DNA from: Asterella californica
Taxonomy: Eukaryota; Streptophyta; Marchantiopsida; Marchantiales; Aytoniaceae
Direction: 5' to 3'
Assembly (NCBI GenBank): GCA_036924285.1
Contig: JAYKYS010000040.1
Location: 62,001 to 126,000, forward strand
DNA: 64,000 nt
Below the pieces are notes generated by a model that had not been told where the DNA came from, did no database searches, and saw only the letters and a program-made list of their open reading frames with translations. Below, in pieces: positions 24,601-33,311 of this stretch. Positions within the stretch are counted from its first letter, which is position 1, and each line of letters begins with the position of its first letter. The position numbers and the translations under genes were made by a program.

Positions 24601-25966
24601 TGTCGGATATTACGTGAAGGATGTCTAGGAAAACGCGAGGTTCTTGGCTGTGGAGATGCTGTGTGCTGAAACAGAGACAAGACAGAGAAGAACAACCACG
24701 AAAACGAACGCTGCGATATATACACTCCAAATGTATGTACACTGCCGTTTCTTTCTCTTAACAGCACAAAAACTGAAGAACAGACCAAAGCGGTCTGTAA
24801 CCTACTTCAGAAGCCCTAAAACAAACCCCTGAATTGCAACCCTAGCCCGAAATCGCCGAAGCGTAACTCAAAGCAAAAGAAACTTCTCTTTGCTAACAAA
24901 CAGAGCCACAACAATATCACGCGATCCAAACCCAAGTCCAAACCACATCCACGCACTAGCTCTTGGCTAAAGCTAGCTACCACAAGCCGTACACAACCAA
25001 TTAAGTCCCTAACGAACTCAAAAAGATGAAATCCGTAACAGAGGAACCGAAAAAGACCTATCTGAGAACTTTCTCCTTTCTCCAAACGATCTTCAAATGT
25101 TGATAGGGTCTCCTTCCCTGACTCCTTTGGCTCAAGAAACCTTCAGATCCGACTCCCGATAGTCGAGATATCGCCGATTTTCGGTCGCAGGTGACCGAAC
25201 TTCCAGAAGCTCCTCCCTGCGGCTTAAAACCGCTCACACCGTACAAACGGATCGTCTAAACTGATATCCATCTTCGCTGGTAGGTATATCTGGCTACCCT
25301 GAACCCAACAAGACTCCAAACAAGCCGTTTGGAGTTCCCCTTGCAAAACCACTCGAGAAATTTGGTCGCAAGTTGCAAAAAACTGACGTAAATCGGCTCC
25401 CTGCGGCTCAAATTCGCTCACCACACCCAAACCAACAATCCAATTCACTTACAGTCTTCTCCTATGCGTACATGAGGACTCCTTGACCGCGTAGGCACCA
25501 AGAACGAAGAGCTTGGCTCACCGATCGTGAAGAACAACCCAATCTCAGGTCGCAGGCGAACGAAAATCTGATGTAAGCGCTTCCCTGCGAGCCAATTTCA
25601 CTCACAACTCCCAAACCGCCCGATGAAACTTTGAATCGTCTTCAATTTCCTGAAGAACTCGTTGTTCTGATCCCGATGGATCCAAGGACAGCAAGTTTGG
25701 ACTCCGGAACGGCCCGAACGGTCCAACTCTCCTTCACAGGTAACTGAAAATCCTAAATCTACTTCCTGCGTCTCAATTTCTTCCAGAACGCAACCCCCGA
25801 TCCGTCTCTTCCCAAACCGTCTTAACCCACACGTAGCTTGCACAGATCTGAACCTAGCGACGCGTTGCGCGTTTGCATTGGACTTCCAAATCTCTCGCAC
25901 CGTCCGCTGACAAGTCGCAGGCACAAGCAAGCTCCTTAAGCAGCCCCCTTGTTACAGTCTGTACGT
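24601..25966 (-). mobile_element. E6, LTR-like unit inside E4 (distal part)
   Basis: E6 is a ~2.0-kb TGTCG...CGACA unit split by E1. On the minus strand it starts TGTCGTGTCGTGGACC at 48,506 and ends ATATCCGACA at 24,601. It separates E4 RNase H (DLEPL) from E4 integrase (IPFREE). No coding region is visible, so it looks like a solo LTR of a related family. E4 flanks read GAGCCAT and TGATACC, without an evident target-site duplication. The E1 insertion duplicated ACGT at 25,963-25,966. Confidence 0.6.
25110..25830. repeat. degenerate tandem repeat inside E6 (~185 bp, about four units)
   Basis: The phrase CCCTGCGGCTYAAAWYCGCTCAC or its relatives recurs near 25,215, 25,400, 25,585 and 25,765. 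Each copy is preceded by a GGTCGCAGGT-like motif, with strong divergence between units. Confidence 0.5.
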
Positions 25967-25975
25967 TGTCGTGAT

Positions 25976-26005
25976 GTGAATCATTTGACATAGTAAATGA
26001 TTCAC
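25976..26005 (+). promoter_or_regulatory. LTR-start hairpin of E1
   Basis: Arms GTGAATCATTT and AAATGATTCAC (11 bp) are separated by an 8-nt loop GACATAGT, starting 9 nt from the LTR tip. The same structure stands in the 3' LTR and the solo LTR, and in E2 with paired substitutions. The function (U3 control element, RNA structure or integration end) is unknown. Confidence 0.6.
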
Positions 26006-26369
26006 TTATCACTGTTGTCGCGTTACTTAGCGCATGTTATTTCTACTCCGACACTTGACGTTTAGTAGTCTTAGAAGTTAGCTCTGTACTGTTCTTAGTC
26101 TTTTATGCTTATGGTTGACACCTTTTGCATATGGTGTTAACTCTGTCAAATATTTTGGATCCTAGTAGGTTGGTAGTATGACATTTATCTTGTTCAAGCA
26201 TTCGTACGCTTGTGTAAGTAAATTCATACTTATTATGATACTCAATGTACATGACTTAGATTTACCATGTAGATAGGGGTTTGAACTCATGGGTTGTACT
26301 TACTTGTCGCCCATGCACGCTTTCTAGCTGATTTAAGTTATTTTTCGGGGCTGCGTGTCGTTTTAGGTA

Positions 26370-29300
26370 TGTAACACACAAGAAAATCAAAAGATGTTCG
26401 AAAGTAGTAATTTAAGGATCGAACCCACAGAGATGCAAGTAAAGATCATCCAAAAGTAGTAAACACGTGACAAAGGTGATTCTTTATAGTTGTCTTTTAT
26501 TCTCACGGGCAGAAATCAGTCCCGGTAGAGATCAAACTCAGATCTATCCAACAAGACAGAGTTGATAATCCTGACAAACAAACATAACAGGTACTGAACA
26601 GGTCAGGGACCTCAAGAAACAGATGAACAACAGAGAAACAGAGCCACAGACGGAAATGTCACACGAGGAAGTACTGCTGAAGTGCTACTAAGTAGCCTCT
26701 AACACCATAAACGCTAAGTATCTTCACACTAAGTTACTTTCACTACTACTGTTCTCGGAAAACTCTGGCGAAGAAGACTCTTCTTCCGCCGAAGTACCAG
26801 ACTGAACTCCCTCCTAAGTGTTCCACCAAAGAACAACTTCTTCCGAATTCAACTTCGCCCAAGAACGTCTTCGTAGGAAACTAACTCCGCAGATGCTGGT
26901 CTATTCTCAGTCCTCGCCGTAAACATTCTACTCTGATTTCAAATGTCAACAGCAAATTCTTCGGCACCCAGACTAATTCCTACCACAGCAAACTACGATA
27001 CTTTGTAGGTAAATCTTTCGCAGAAGACAAAACACTCAATGGCTCCGTAAACTCAGGAAATAGAAAACTCAAAAATGATAAAACACATAGAGGTCCTGAA
27101 TACGAACAACACAACGCTTATATACAGATTTTCCCGAAGATGACGGATCTTCTTCCTAAGAAGTCGGGCGTACTTCTGGACCGTCGGATGAAGGTCCTGT
27201 GTCCGAAACGACACCAGGAACGACACCGCTTTCTACTGCTAACTCTCTACCTATCTCACAAACTGAGAACTCTACGGTTGCTCTAACCTCCCTAAGCTCT
27301 CTAACTACTCGCTGTCCTAACCTAGCTACCCGGTTCCTAGCTGAAGTACCCTCCGCATCTGCAGCTAAGAACTCCTCTCTAACATGGCGGAGAAATCCCA
27401 GCTCTTCGGCGTCCATCTCTACGGCGAAGTAGTTCTTCAATGTCGGCTCGACCCTGCTCCGAAGTTGAGCACTCAGCTCCTCGGCCTTGATGATTCGCTG
27501 CTTTAGATCCTCGTTCTCCTTTGTCATCTGTGCGACGACATCCAGGTTCCTATCTCGCTGGAGTCTAACCTCGTCCAACTCCTTCTTCGTCAAAGAAAGA
27601 ACCTTCTCATGTTCCTTCTCTCTATCCAACTTCTGCCGAAGAAGAACCTCTTTCTCCGCTTTCTCGTTCTTCAACTCCTCCATCTTCGCCTGGGTCTCCT
27701 TCTGCGCCATGAGGAGAGCTGCTCGTAAGTTGTCCTTCTCCTCCTTCCAGTTCCCTCGGCCGAAGTGCATCGTCTGTACCAACTCCGCTAGGTTCAGCTT
27801 CCGGCCGACCACTTCTTCGTATGTCCCGCGGTTTCCCTCTAAGCTGTACAACAGTGGTGCGACCACCTCCTGGATGTACTTTGCCGAAGAAGTAAGCTGG
27901 TCTATCTCACTCATCGTCGATAGAGCAAAACTAGTCTTTGGCGTAGTGTCCACACTCTTCTCCGCTCGAGGAGTGTCGACTTCGTCAGCTTCCTCAGTTG
28001 CTTCTTCATCAGCTGGCTCATCATCGGCGCGAACTGTCTTTGTCATCTTCATCTTCTTCCGCGACTTCTGTGTCGACCTCGGTGTCTCTTCCAGAGGTTT
28101 CTTCCTCCCACTTCTGCGCACTGGAGGAGATAACTCTACTACATCATCATCCTCGGCCGGAGTTGCCTCTTCGGTCGTCTTCTCTGGAACGGGTGTTGGA
28201 GTCGACGCGTCTTGCCTCTGCGCTGTTTCCATTGCTACTTCGGTCCTCGGCTCTTCGGCGATGACTTCATCGAAGAACTTCTCGAGATTTACATCTCGGG
28301 CTGGAGTCTGTATCACTTGGAATTCATCTTCTTCGGCTGTCGCGGTGAAGCCCAACTTCTTCTGCTGTTCAGGTGATAGCAATCCCATCCCCATGTAGAA
28401 CACCGAGACAAAGGGTCCTATGTAGACTAGGTCGTTATCGTTCCACAGCTTCAGCACATGGCGATGAAAGATCCTTGCCCAATGTGCTCTTCTTCCGGCG
28501 AAGAGCTGCTCAATGAAGTTGATCTGCCAATTCGACATGTACGTTGTTCTTCTTGGCCTGAAGATCGCCATAATCGCATCTGCTACTTCTCTCTTCTTCG
28601 GCTCGCAGTAATCGCCCGTTCTGTAACCATTCCTCCCTTGAGGCAATTCCCTGAAGAGATTCGGGAAGTTCTTCACTGCTTCGGGTGAAGCAGCGGCGGA
28701 CACACTATCGAAGAGAAGATCGCCTTCTCTGCCTGCATCGTCAGTCCCCAAGACGCCGGACCAGTGATCTTCGGTCCAGTTACACGGTCGCCCATAGTTG
28801 TCATCGGCCGGATGCTGCTTGCAGACCTTCAACTCATGTACCAATTTGGAAGAGACCATCCCCCACCAAGGAAGTAAGAGGAATGCCAACCCCATCTCCT
28901 CGAGCTCCTTGTCATAGCGGCGAAGAGCCGCTCGATTAACTTCAAACGCTCGGAGCCTCGGCGACTTAGCTGTCTGCATCCCACGCATTCCGAGGATCGC
29001 TGCAACAAGCTTCGCCACAAACGGGTTCTTCCTCGCAACCTCTTCTTCGGCCGCAATCGAGTTCTTCGTGTCAAATTGGCTTCCTTGCTAGTAATCGACT
29101 TCGTCGAAGAATGCGTACTTCGGCGCTCGGAGAATACGGCTCACTGCGCTCCTGCTATCGCTCTGAGGAATAGTAAAACAGTAAAGTAAATGACTTGTTA
29201 CCTGGCTTATATCCCGCTATAGGTTTTCCTGCACGTGCCAAAGTTAGGGTTTTCCTCTTCTCAACTGTCATTCTTCGGCGTTCGCAGTGCGGCGATGTTC

Positions 29301-29587
29301 TTCTCTCGAATTACGACACATCTTTGGTCTGTTGTAACTTCGTCATTCCACCTCCGTTTGCCTCGCACAACATATCGTTAGAAAGCTCTTCGCCCGAGGA
29401 ATTCATCTATGAGGAAATCATCTTTCAGTGTCTCATAGATTCGATAAATTCCTCCAGAACTGAGATTCTTCACTAAACTTCTAATTAACACTATTCTACT
29501 CATATCGTTTATCTTCTATCATCTATTCTTCTTATTTACTTTACAACTAATCAATTAATTAACAAAACGAAAAACCAAGGCTTCACA
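26370..29587 (-). mobile_element. E9, 3.2-kb one-gene element with TG...CA ends and 5-bp target duplication
   Basis: E9 begins TGTAACACACAAG and ends GGCTTCACA on the plus strand. It is flanked by AGGTA (26,365-26,369 and 29,588-29,592), and excision restores the E1 LTR exactly (compare 46,764 onward). The phrase AAGGATCGAACCCACAGAG near its left end is of a kind I recall from plant LTRs. No terminal direct repeats are visible, and no RT, integrase or transposase. It could be a very long solo LTR, or a non-autonomous retroelement that carries one large minus-strand gene. Confidence 0.75.
27156..29018 (-). CDS. E9-borne ~620-residue protein, acidic linker plus long coiled coil
   Basis: I do not recognise a named family. 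The N-terminal ~230 residues are globular-looking, Trp- and Arg-rich (GLAFLLLPWWGMVSSKLVHE, MSNWQINFIEQLFAGR), reminiscent of ORFs carried by plant Gypsy/Athila-type and other large retroelements. Then comes a ~150-residue acidic, Thr/Pro-rich low-complexity linker with a basic RRSGRKK patch, then a ~160-residue Glu/Lys/Leu-rich coiled coil (about residues 410-520), and a Ser/Pro tail. The frame extends upstream past the GTG used here to 29,155 (ILRAPKYAFFDEVDY), interrupted by one TAG near 29,090. A GTAACA donor at about 29,202 and a CCTCAG acceptor near 29,155 suggest an intron of ~47 nt. The call is that it is a real gene, because of its length, domain-like partition and biased codons. Confidence 0.6.
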   Translation of the reverse strand: MAKLVAAILGMRGMQTAKSPRLRAFEVNRAALRRYDKELEEMGLAFLLLPWWGMVSSKLVHELKVCKQHPADDNYGRPCNWTEDHWSGVLGTDDAGREGDLLFDSVSAAASPEAVKNFPNLFRELPQGRNGYRTGDYCEPKKREVADAIMAIFRPRRTTYMSNWQINFIEQLFAGRRAHWARIFHRHVLKLWNDNDLVYIGPFVSVFYMGMGLLSPEQQKKLGFTATAEEDEFQVIQTPARDVNLEKFFDEVIAEEPRTEVAMETAQRQDASTPTPVPEKTTEEATPAEDDDVVELSPPVRRSGRKKPLEETPRSTQKSRKKMKMTKTVRADDEPADEEATEEADEVDTPRAEKSVDTTPKTSFALSTMSEIDQLTSSAKYIQEVVAPLLYSLEGNRGTYEEVVGRKLNLAELVQTMHFGRGNWKEEKDNLRAALLMAQKETQAKMEELKNEKAEKEVLLRQKLDREKEHEKVLSLTKKELDEVRLQRDRNLDVVAQMTKENEDLKQRIIKAEELSAQLRSRVEPTLKNYFAVEMDAEELGFLRHVREEFLAADAEGTSARNRVARLGQRVVRELREVRATVEFSVCEIGRELAVESGVVPGVVSDTGPSSDGPEVRPTS

Positions 29588-30671
29588 AGGTAGTTTAAGT
29601 TTTACGCTGGCACTCTAGGGAGCTTGACGTGGTAGCCTATGAGTAAAACTAAGTTGCCACGTGGTTTAGGGTACTAAAGGACACCCAAGTGGAGCTATGA
29701 ACTCCCATTGGTCTGTTTTTGTCTTTTGTTAAACTCTAAATTTAGAAACAGAGCTCTAGAGTGGAGTTCGAGCAATTTGTGAGGGTACTTCGAAATCTGA
29801 GAGCATAGGGAGATAGAGCTCGTCAAGCCAAGCACTGTCAGCGAAAAGTTTGATCGATTTGGAGCAATAAACAAGAAGTTATGGCTGATTGAAGTTCGAT
29901 TTGTGTCAGAATTGCAGCACTTCTGTTCAATTTGGGGTTTTGAGTGTCATTTGCAGCAGAATCGAGGAAAGCACTTCAAAACTTCGTGGCTGTGATCCCT
30001 GTCAGCAGGGCTACGACTGTCTCCAAATTTTTATGTCGATTGAGTCAGTGAGTAATTCAGGGCGACCGCTGAAGTAGAGGGGGTCCGAAAAGCTCTCAAT
30101 CTGGAGCAGCAACTTCAGAGAGCGAGATCTGGAGTTCTGTGTGGAATCAGGAGGCCCAACTTCAGAGGAGTGTTTATCAAGCTGTGTACTGCAAATCCTG
30201 TAAGAAATTCTCAAAGTGATCGAGCCAATTCCTTGTTATAGGTCGAAATAGCTGTCTGGGTACCAGAAACTGCCGTAATTTCTCTACTCAGAAAGTTTCT
30301 GCTCATATCTTAGTGCTCTGAATTGATCTGAAGCTGAAATTTCGTATGTGTATCTAGTAGAACCTCATTTACATGTAGGAGGAGTTCTGAAGTCTGAACC
30401 TTCACATATTTCTCAATCCTGAGTGTCAAAGTTCGCCATCTGATCTTATCATTGCTAGTTAAGCCTGAACTCTGCTTCCTGAACTTATCAGAAGAGCCTA
30501 GAGACTTACATGAGTGTTTTCAGTATCACCTTGAGACCTGAAGCCTATCCTGTGAGTAGACCAGCCACAGCCAAGAGCCCAACGCTTCCCCGAGTAGATT
30601 GAACACAGCCTTCAAGCTCATATCACAGCCAGAAGGTTCGCCCTTCCCAGGAAGACTCTCAATCCGACATC

Positions 30672-30690
30672 TGGTGCTTCCACTGAGAGC
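30672..30690 (+). promoter_or_regulatory. E1 primer binding site (candidate)
   Basis: TGGTGCTTCCACTGAGAGC begins 2 nt after the LTR, the usual place for a tRNA-primed start. It would pair with a tRNA ending GTGGAAGCACCA, an acceptor GCUUCCA type (tRNA-Thr is my best guess). The same sequence follows the E2 LTR at 38,206. Confidence 0.55.
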
Positions 30691-30737
30691 TCTTGGGGTG
30701 ATTGATTGAGAAGGTTGAGTTGCTACAAGGAGAAGGG

Positions 30738-33293
30738 ATGGATCGCAAGAGCGGAGCTGCTGCTGCTGCCTCTGGAGCTGGAGCATCAACGTCTACTGCT
30801 GCACCGTCAACTGCACCTGCGTCTTCTACAGCGACATCTGCATCTGGTCTAGACACGGCTGAGATCTTGAAGACGCTTGCGGCCCTGGTTCAACAGCATC
30901 CGATCGTTGGAGGGGGTGAGTTAAAATCCACCAAGGCTTTGCAAGCGATAGTGAATAGGTGTGGAAGGTTTGAAGGTAGAGATATTTCTAGATATCTGCG
31001 TGAGTATAGAGGAGAGATGGAGCTGGTTAGGGTTACAGATGCTGAGATGATAGCAAGCTTTGAGTTAGCTGTCATTCCTGAGTTGCGGGACCAAGTTAGG
31101 GATGTACAGAGAAGAAATCTTGGAATCTGGATGAGTTTTGAGCGATCTCTTCGAGAGGAGTTTCTTGAGGAGGATTCAAAGAGAGTTACTAGGAGGACGT
31201 TCTTAGACTGGGTTGAGCAGCAACCTGGTCGTATGATGAGTCTGAGTGAGTTGCTGAGAGAGTTTGATCGGAGATACCGGCAACTCTCAACTCTAGAGCG
31301 AATAACTCTAGATGCTAGGAGAACAGAGCTTTTCCTGCAAGCTATCGATGATGCTACAGCAGATCGGTTATGTTTTATGTTGGCCGATCGATCTGCTGAG
31401 GGAGGTGTTACTATGGATTGGGGGAGAGTTGAGGATGCTGTGGCTGTACTTACAAGGCAGAGGAGGGGAAGAGTGGCTATGGGAGGACGTCCGCTTGCAA
31501 AAGTGGTCACTCCACCTTATGCTGCTCCTCAAGTACAGCAGCCTTTGGTCCCTACTCCCAGACCTGTTGTCCCAGCTGCAGTTCCTTTGATGCCAGTTGT
31601 GCCAGCACCGGCACAAAGGGCACCTGTTCAGAGACCTGCGGAGAACCATGGTCAACAGAACCAGATTGAAGACCTGATTCGACAGATGCGAGAGCTGAAG
31701 GTAGAGCTAGCTGGATTGCAGAGAGAGCAGCCACCGACGCCTGCTGCTGCACGTCCAGGAGGAGCTCCGGTTCGTAGATGTATTTGGTGTGACAGTCCTG
31801 ATCATTTCCGAGGAGACTGTCAAGAGCTCACAGCTGCTTTGCGAGATGGTGTGGTTCGCTATCACAACGGTAGGCTGCACCTTTCTTCTACTGGAGAGCC
31901 GTTGAGCACGCAGTTTGGACGAGGAGGCATGAGGAGTCTACCTCAGATTGCTGCGGCGGCAACTGTACATGCATTGATGGCACCACCGGCAAATCCTGAT
32001 GTATATGCTGGACATATTGAGGTTTCTTCTAGTCCTACGTTGCTAGATAGGACTGTTGAGAAGAGTATTGCTCCCGTTCCTTCTGAAGTATTGAAGAGGG
32101 GAGCAGAGTCTATTCGTAGGGTCACAGGATGGGGAGATCCTGTAGATGCTGCTTCTATCAGAGCATTCTTGGATGTAGATAGACACGTTCATTGGCAGGA
32201 TGCTTCTGTGGAGGAGAAGAGACGGCGAGAAGCCTCTGACCTTGATACTAGAGTTCCTGAGGAGACTGGGGATAGACGGAGAGTCACAAGGAGACGAGCA
32301 GCTCTTCCTGAAGACATCCCGTCTACTTCTGCAGCTCCTCCACCTGCACCAGGTCCTATGGAGGATGTGCAGAGATCCCAGCAAGAGCCAACGACTGCTG
32401 GTAGGCGGTTTACTACCCAAGAGAAGGGGAAGGGACCGGCTTACAAGTTGGCAGCTGATATTGAAACTTCTACTGATCTGAAGAGCATCTTGGAGCAGAG
32501 GATACTGGATGCACGGATCGAGTTTTCTCTCCGAGAAGTTCTTGGTATTGCAAAGAGGGAGTTTCACGAACTGATCATCGACATCATCAAGCGCAAGAGA
32601 CAGGTGATGTCCGAGCAGGTAGAGAGTCAGATGATAGATGTAGTAGGAGCTTCTCTGAGTGATGCAGAGTTTGGAAAGGTGCATTTTCAGGAAGCTGATG
32701 ACAAGAGATACCAGCAAGAAGCGTTGGTTGCTGGTACCGACACTATTGAGTTCAACGATGAGGAAGCTGGTGAGGAGAGTCCAGCTAGTGAAAGTGATTT
32801 CAGAAAGAGACATTGGGCTCGTGCCACAACTGCTACGCGAGTTCGTCTTGGAAGTTTGGCTGAACCTGTTGCTGCTTTAGTTGATCACGGATCTGAGATC
32901 AACATCATGTCACGGGAGGTGTACGAGAGGGGTCAGTGGCCTATCGAGCTAAACCATGGTTGGGTGTTACGTGCTGCGAACAACCAGAAAGGTGAGCTAT
33001 ACGGCGCTTGTCCTAACGTGAAGGTGAAGATAAGTGATGTGGATGTGGATCAACATTTCTTCGTGCAATCTTCTGCTTCATATCCTGTGATTCTTGGTCA
33101 GTCTTATATCACTGCGGTTCGAATGGAGACCAAGGTGATGGATGATGGATCTCATTATGCTAGGATCCGTAGTCCAGATGATAGACGTTCTATGCAGTTT
33201 TTGACCGTTCGTACGAACCACGAACGAAGCCGTCAAACTTTGAGGGATTCTCCTATCTGTAGGGGTAAGGGTTTTCTGAAACCACTCTCGTAG
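30738..33293 (+). CDS. gag-pro: E1 gag-protease polyprotein
   Basis: This gene makes the particle proteins and the maturation protease. The start chosen is ATG 30,738 (MDRKSG), conserved in E2, rather than the in-frame codons upstream. A low-complexity Ala/Ser/Thr N-terminus is followed by a capsid-like helical region (about residues 55-235), a Pro/Ala linker, a CCHC knuckle CIWCDSPDHFRGDC at residues 348-361, a charged region, and a retropepsin-like domain with LVDHGSEINIMS (Asp at residue 716) and a YPVILGQSYI flap-like motif. The active-site triad is DHG instead of DTG/DSG, shared with E3 and E4. The frame ends with TAG at 33,291-33,293, just after the GGGTTTT slip site that leads into pol. 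The gene is intact over 851 codons. Confidence 0.88.
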   Translation: MDRKSGAAAAASGAGASTSTAAPSTAPASSTATSASGLDTAEILKTLAALVQQHPIVGGGELKSTKALQAIVNRCGRFEGRDISRYLREYRGEMELVRVTDAEMIASFELAVIPELRDQVRDVQRRNLGIWMSFERSLREEFLEEDSKRVTRRTFLDWVEQQPGRMMSLSELLREFDRRYRQLSTLERITLDARRTELFLQAIDDATADRLCFMLADRSAEGGVTMDWGRVEDAVAVLTRQRRGRVAMGGRPLAKVVTPPYAAPQVQQPLVPTPRPVVPAAVPLMPVVPAPAQRAPVQRPAENHGQQNQIEDLIRQMRELKVELAGLQREQPPTPAAARPGGAPVRRCIWCDSPDHFRGDCQELTAALRDGVVRYHNGRLHLSSTGEPLSTQFGRGGMRSLPQIAAAATVHALMAPPANPDVYAGHIEVSSSPTLLDRTVEKSIAPVPSEVLKRGAESIRRVTGWGDPVDAASIRAFLDVDRHVHWQDASVEEKRRREASDLDTRVPEETGDRRRVTRRRAALPEDIPSTSAAPPPAPGPMEDVQRSQQEPTTAGRRFTTQEKGKGPAYKLAADIETSTDLKSILEQRILDARIEFSLREVLGIAKREFHELIIDIIKRKRQVMSEQVESQMIDVVGASLSDAEFGKVHFQEADDKRYQQEALVAGTDTIEFNDEEAGEESPASESDFRKRHWARATTATRVRLGSLAEPVAALVDHGSEINIMSREVYERGQWPIELNHGWVLRAANNQKGELYGACPNVKVKISDVDVDQHFFVQSSASYPVILGQSYITAVRMETKVMDDGSHYARIRSPDDRRSMQFLTVRTNHERSRQTLRDSPICRGKGFLKPLS

Positions 33294-33311
33294 GACGGGA
33301 TAGCGAGAGTG
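33269..33311 (+). promoter_or_regulatory. -1 ribosomal frameshift signal, gag-pro/pol junction of E1
   Basis: Slip heptamer G-GGT-TTT at 33,269-33,275 fits X-XXY-YYZ in the gag frame. A 7-nt spacer follows, then a perfect 8-bp stem: CACTCTCG (33,283-33,290) and CGAGAGTG (33,304-33,311) around a 13-nt loop. In the -1 frame a TAA stands immediately 5' of the heptamer, so pol becomes open exactly there and continues through MIPLEQPEG. The gag stop codon lies in the loop. Heptamer, spacing and stem match known retroviral-type signals. Confidence 0.85.

Larger units (their letters stand above)
25967..30669 (+). repeat. E1 5' LTR, split by element E9
   Basis: It begins TGTCGTGATGTGAATCATTT and ends CTCAATCCGACA. 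It is continuous with the 3' LTR copy except for 26,370-29,592, which holds E9 and one copy of its target-site duplication. Carrying E9 in only one LTR shows that E9 arrived after E1 integrated. Confidence 0.9.

Noticed and set aside
27487..28398. 303-codon plus-strand reading frame
   Set aside because: It lies entirely antisense to the E9 gene and is Ser/Phe-rich as expected for the complement of its Glu/Lys-rich coiled coil.
32200..32813. Minus-strand frames of 90-256 codons opposite gag of E1 and E2
   Set aside because: They are shadows of the conserved gag frame. The same antisense openings recur in both copies only because the sense sequence is conserved.
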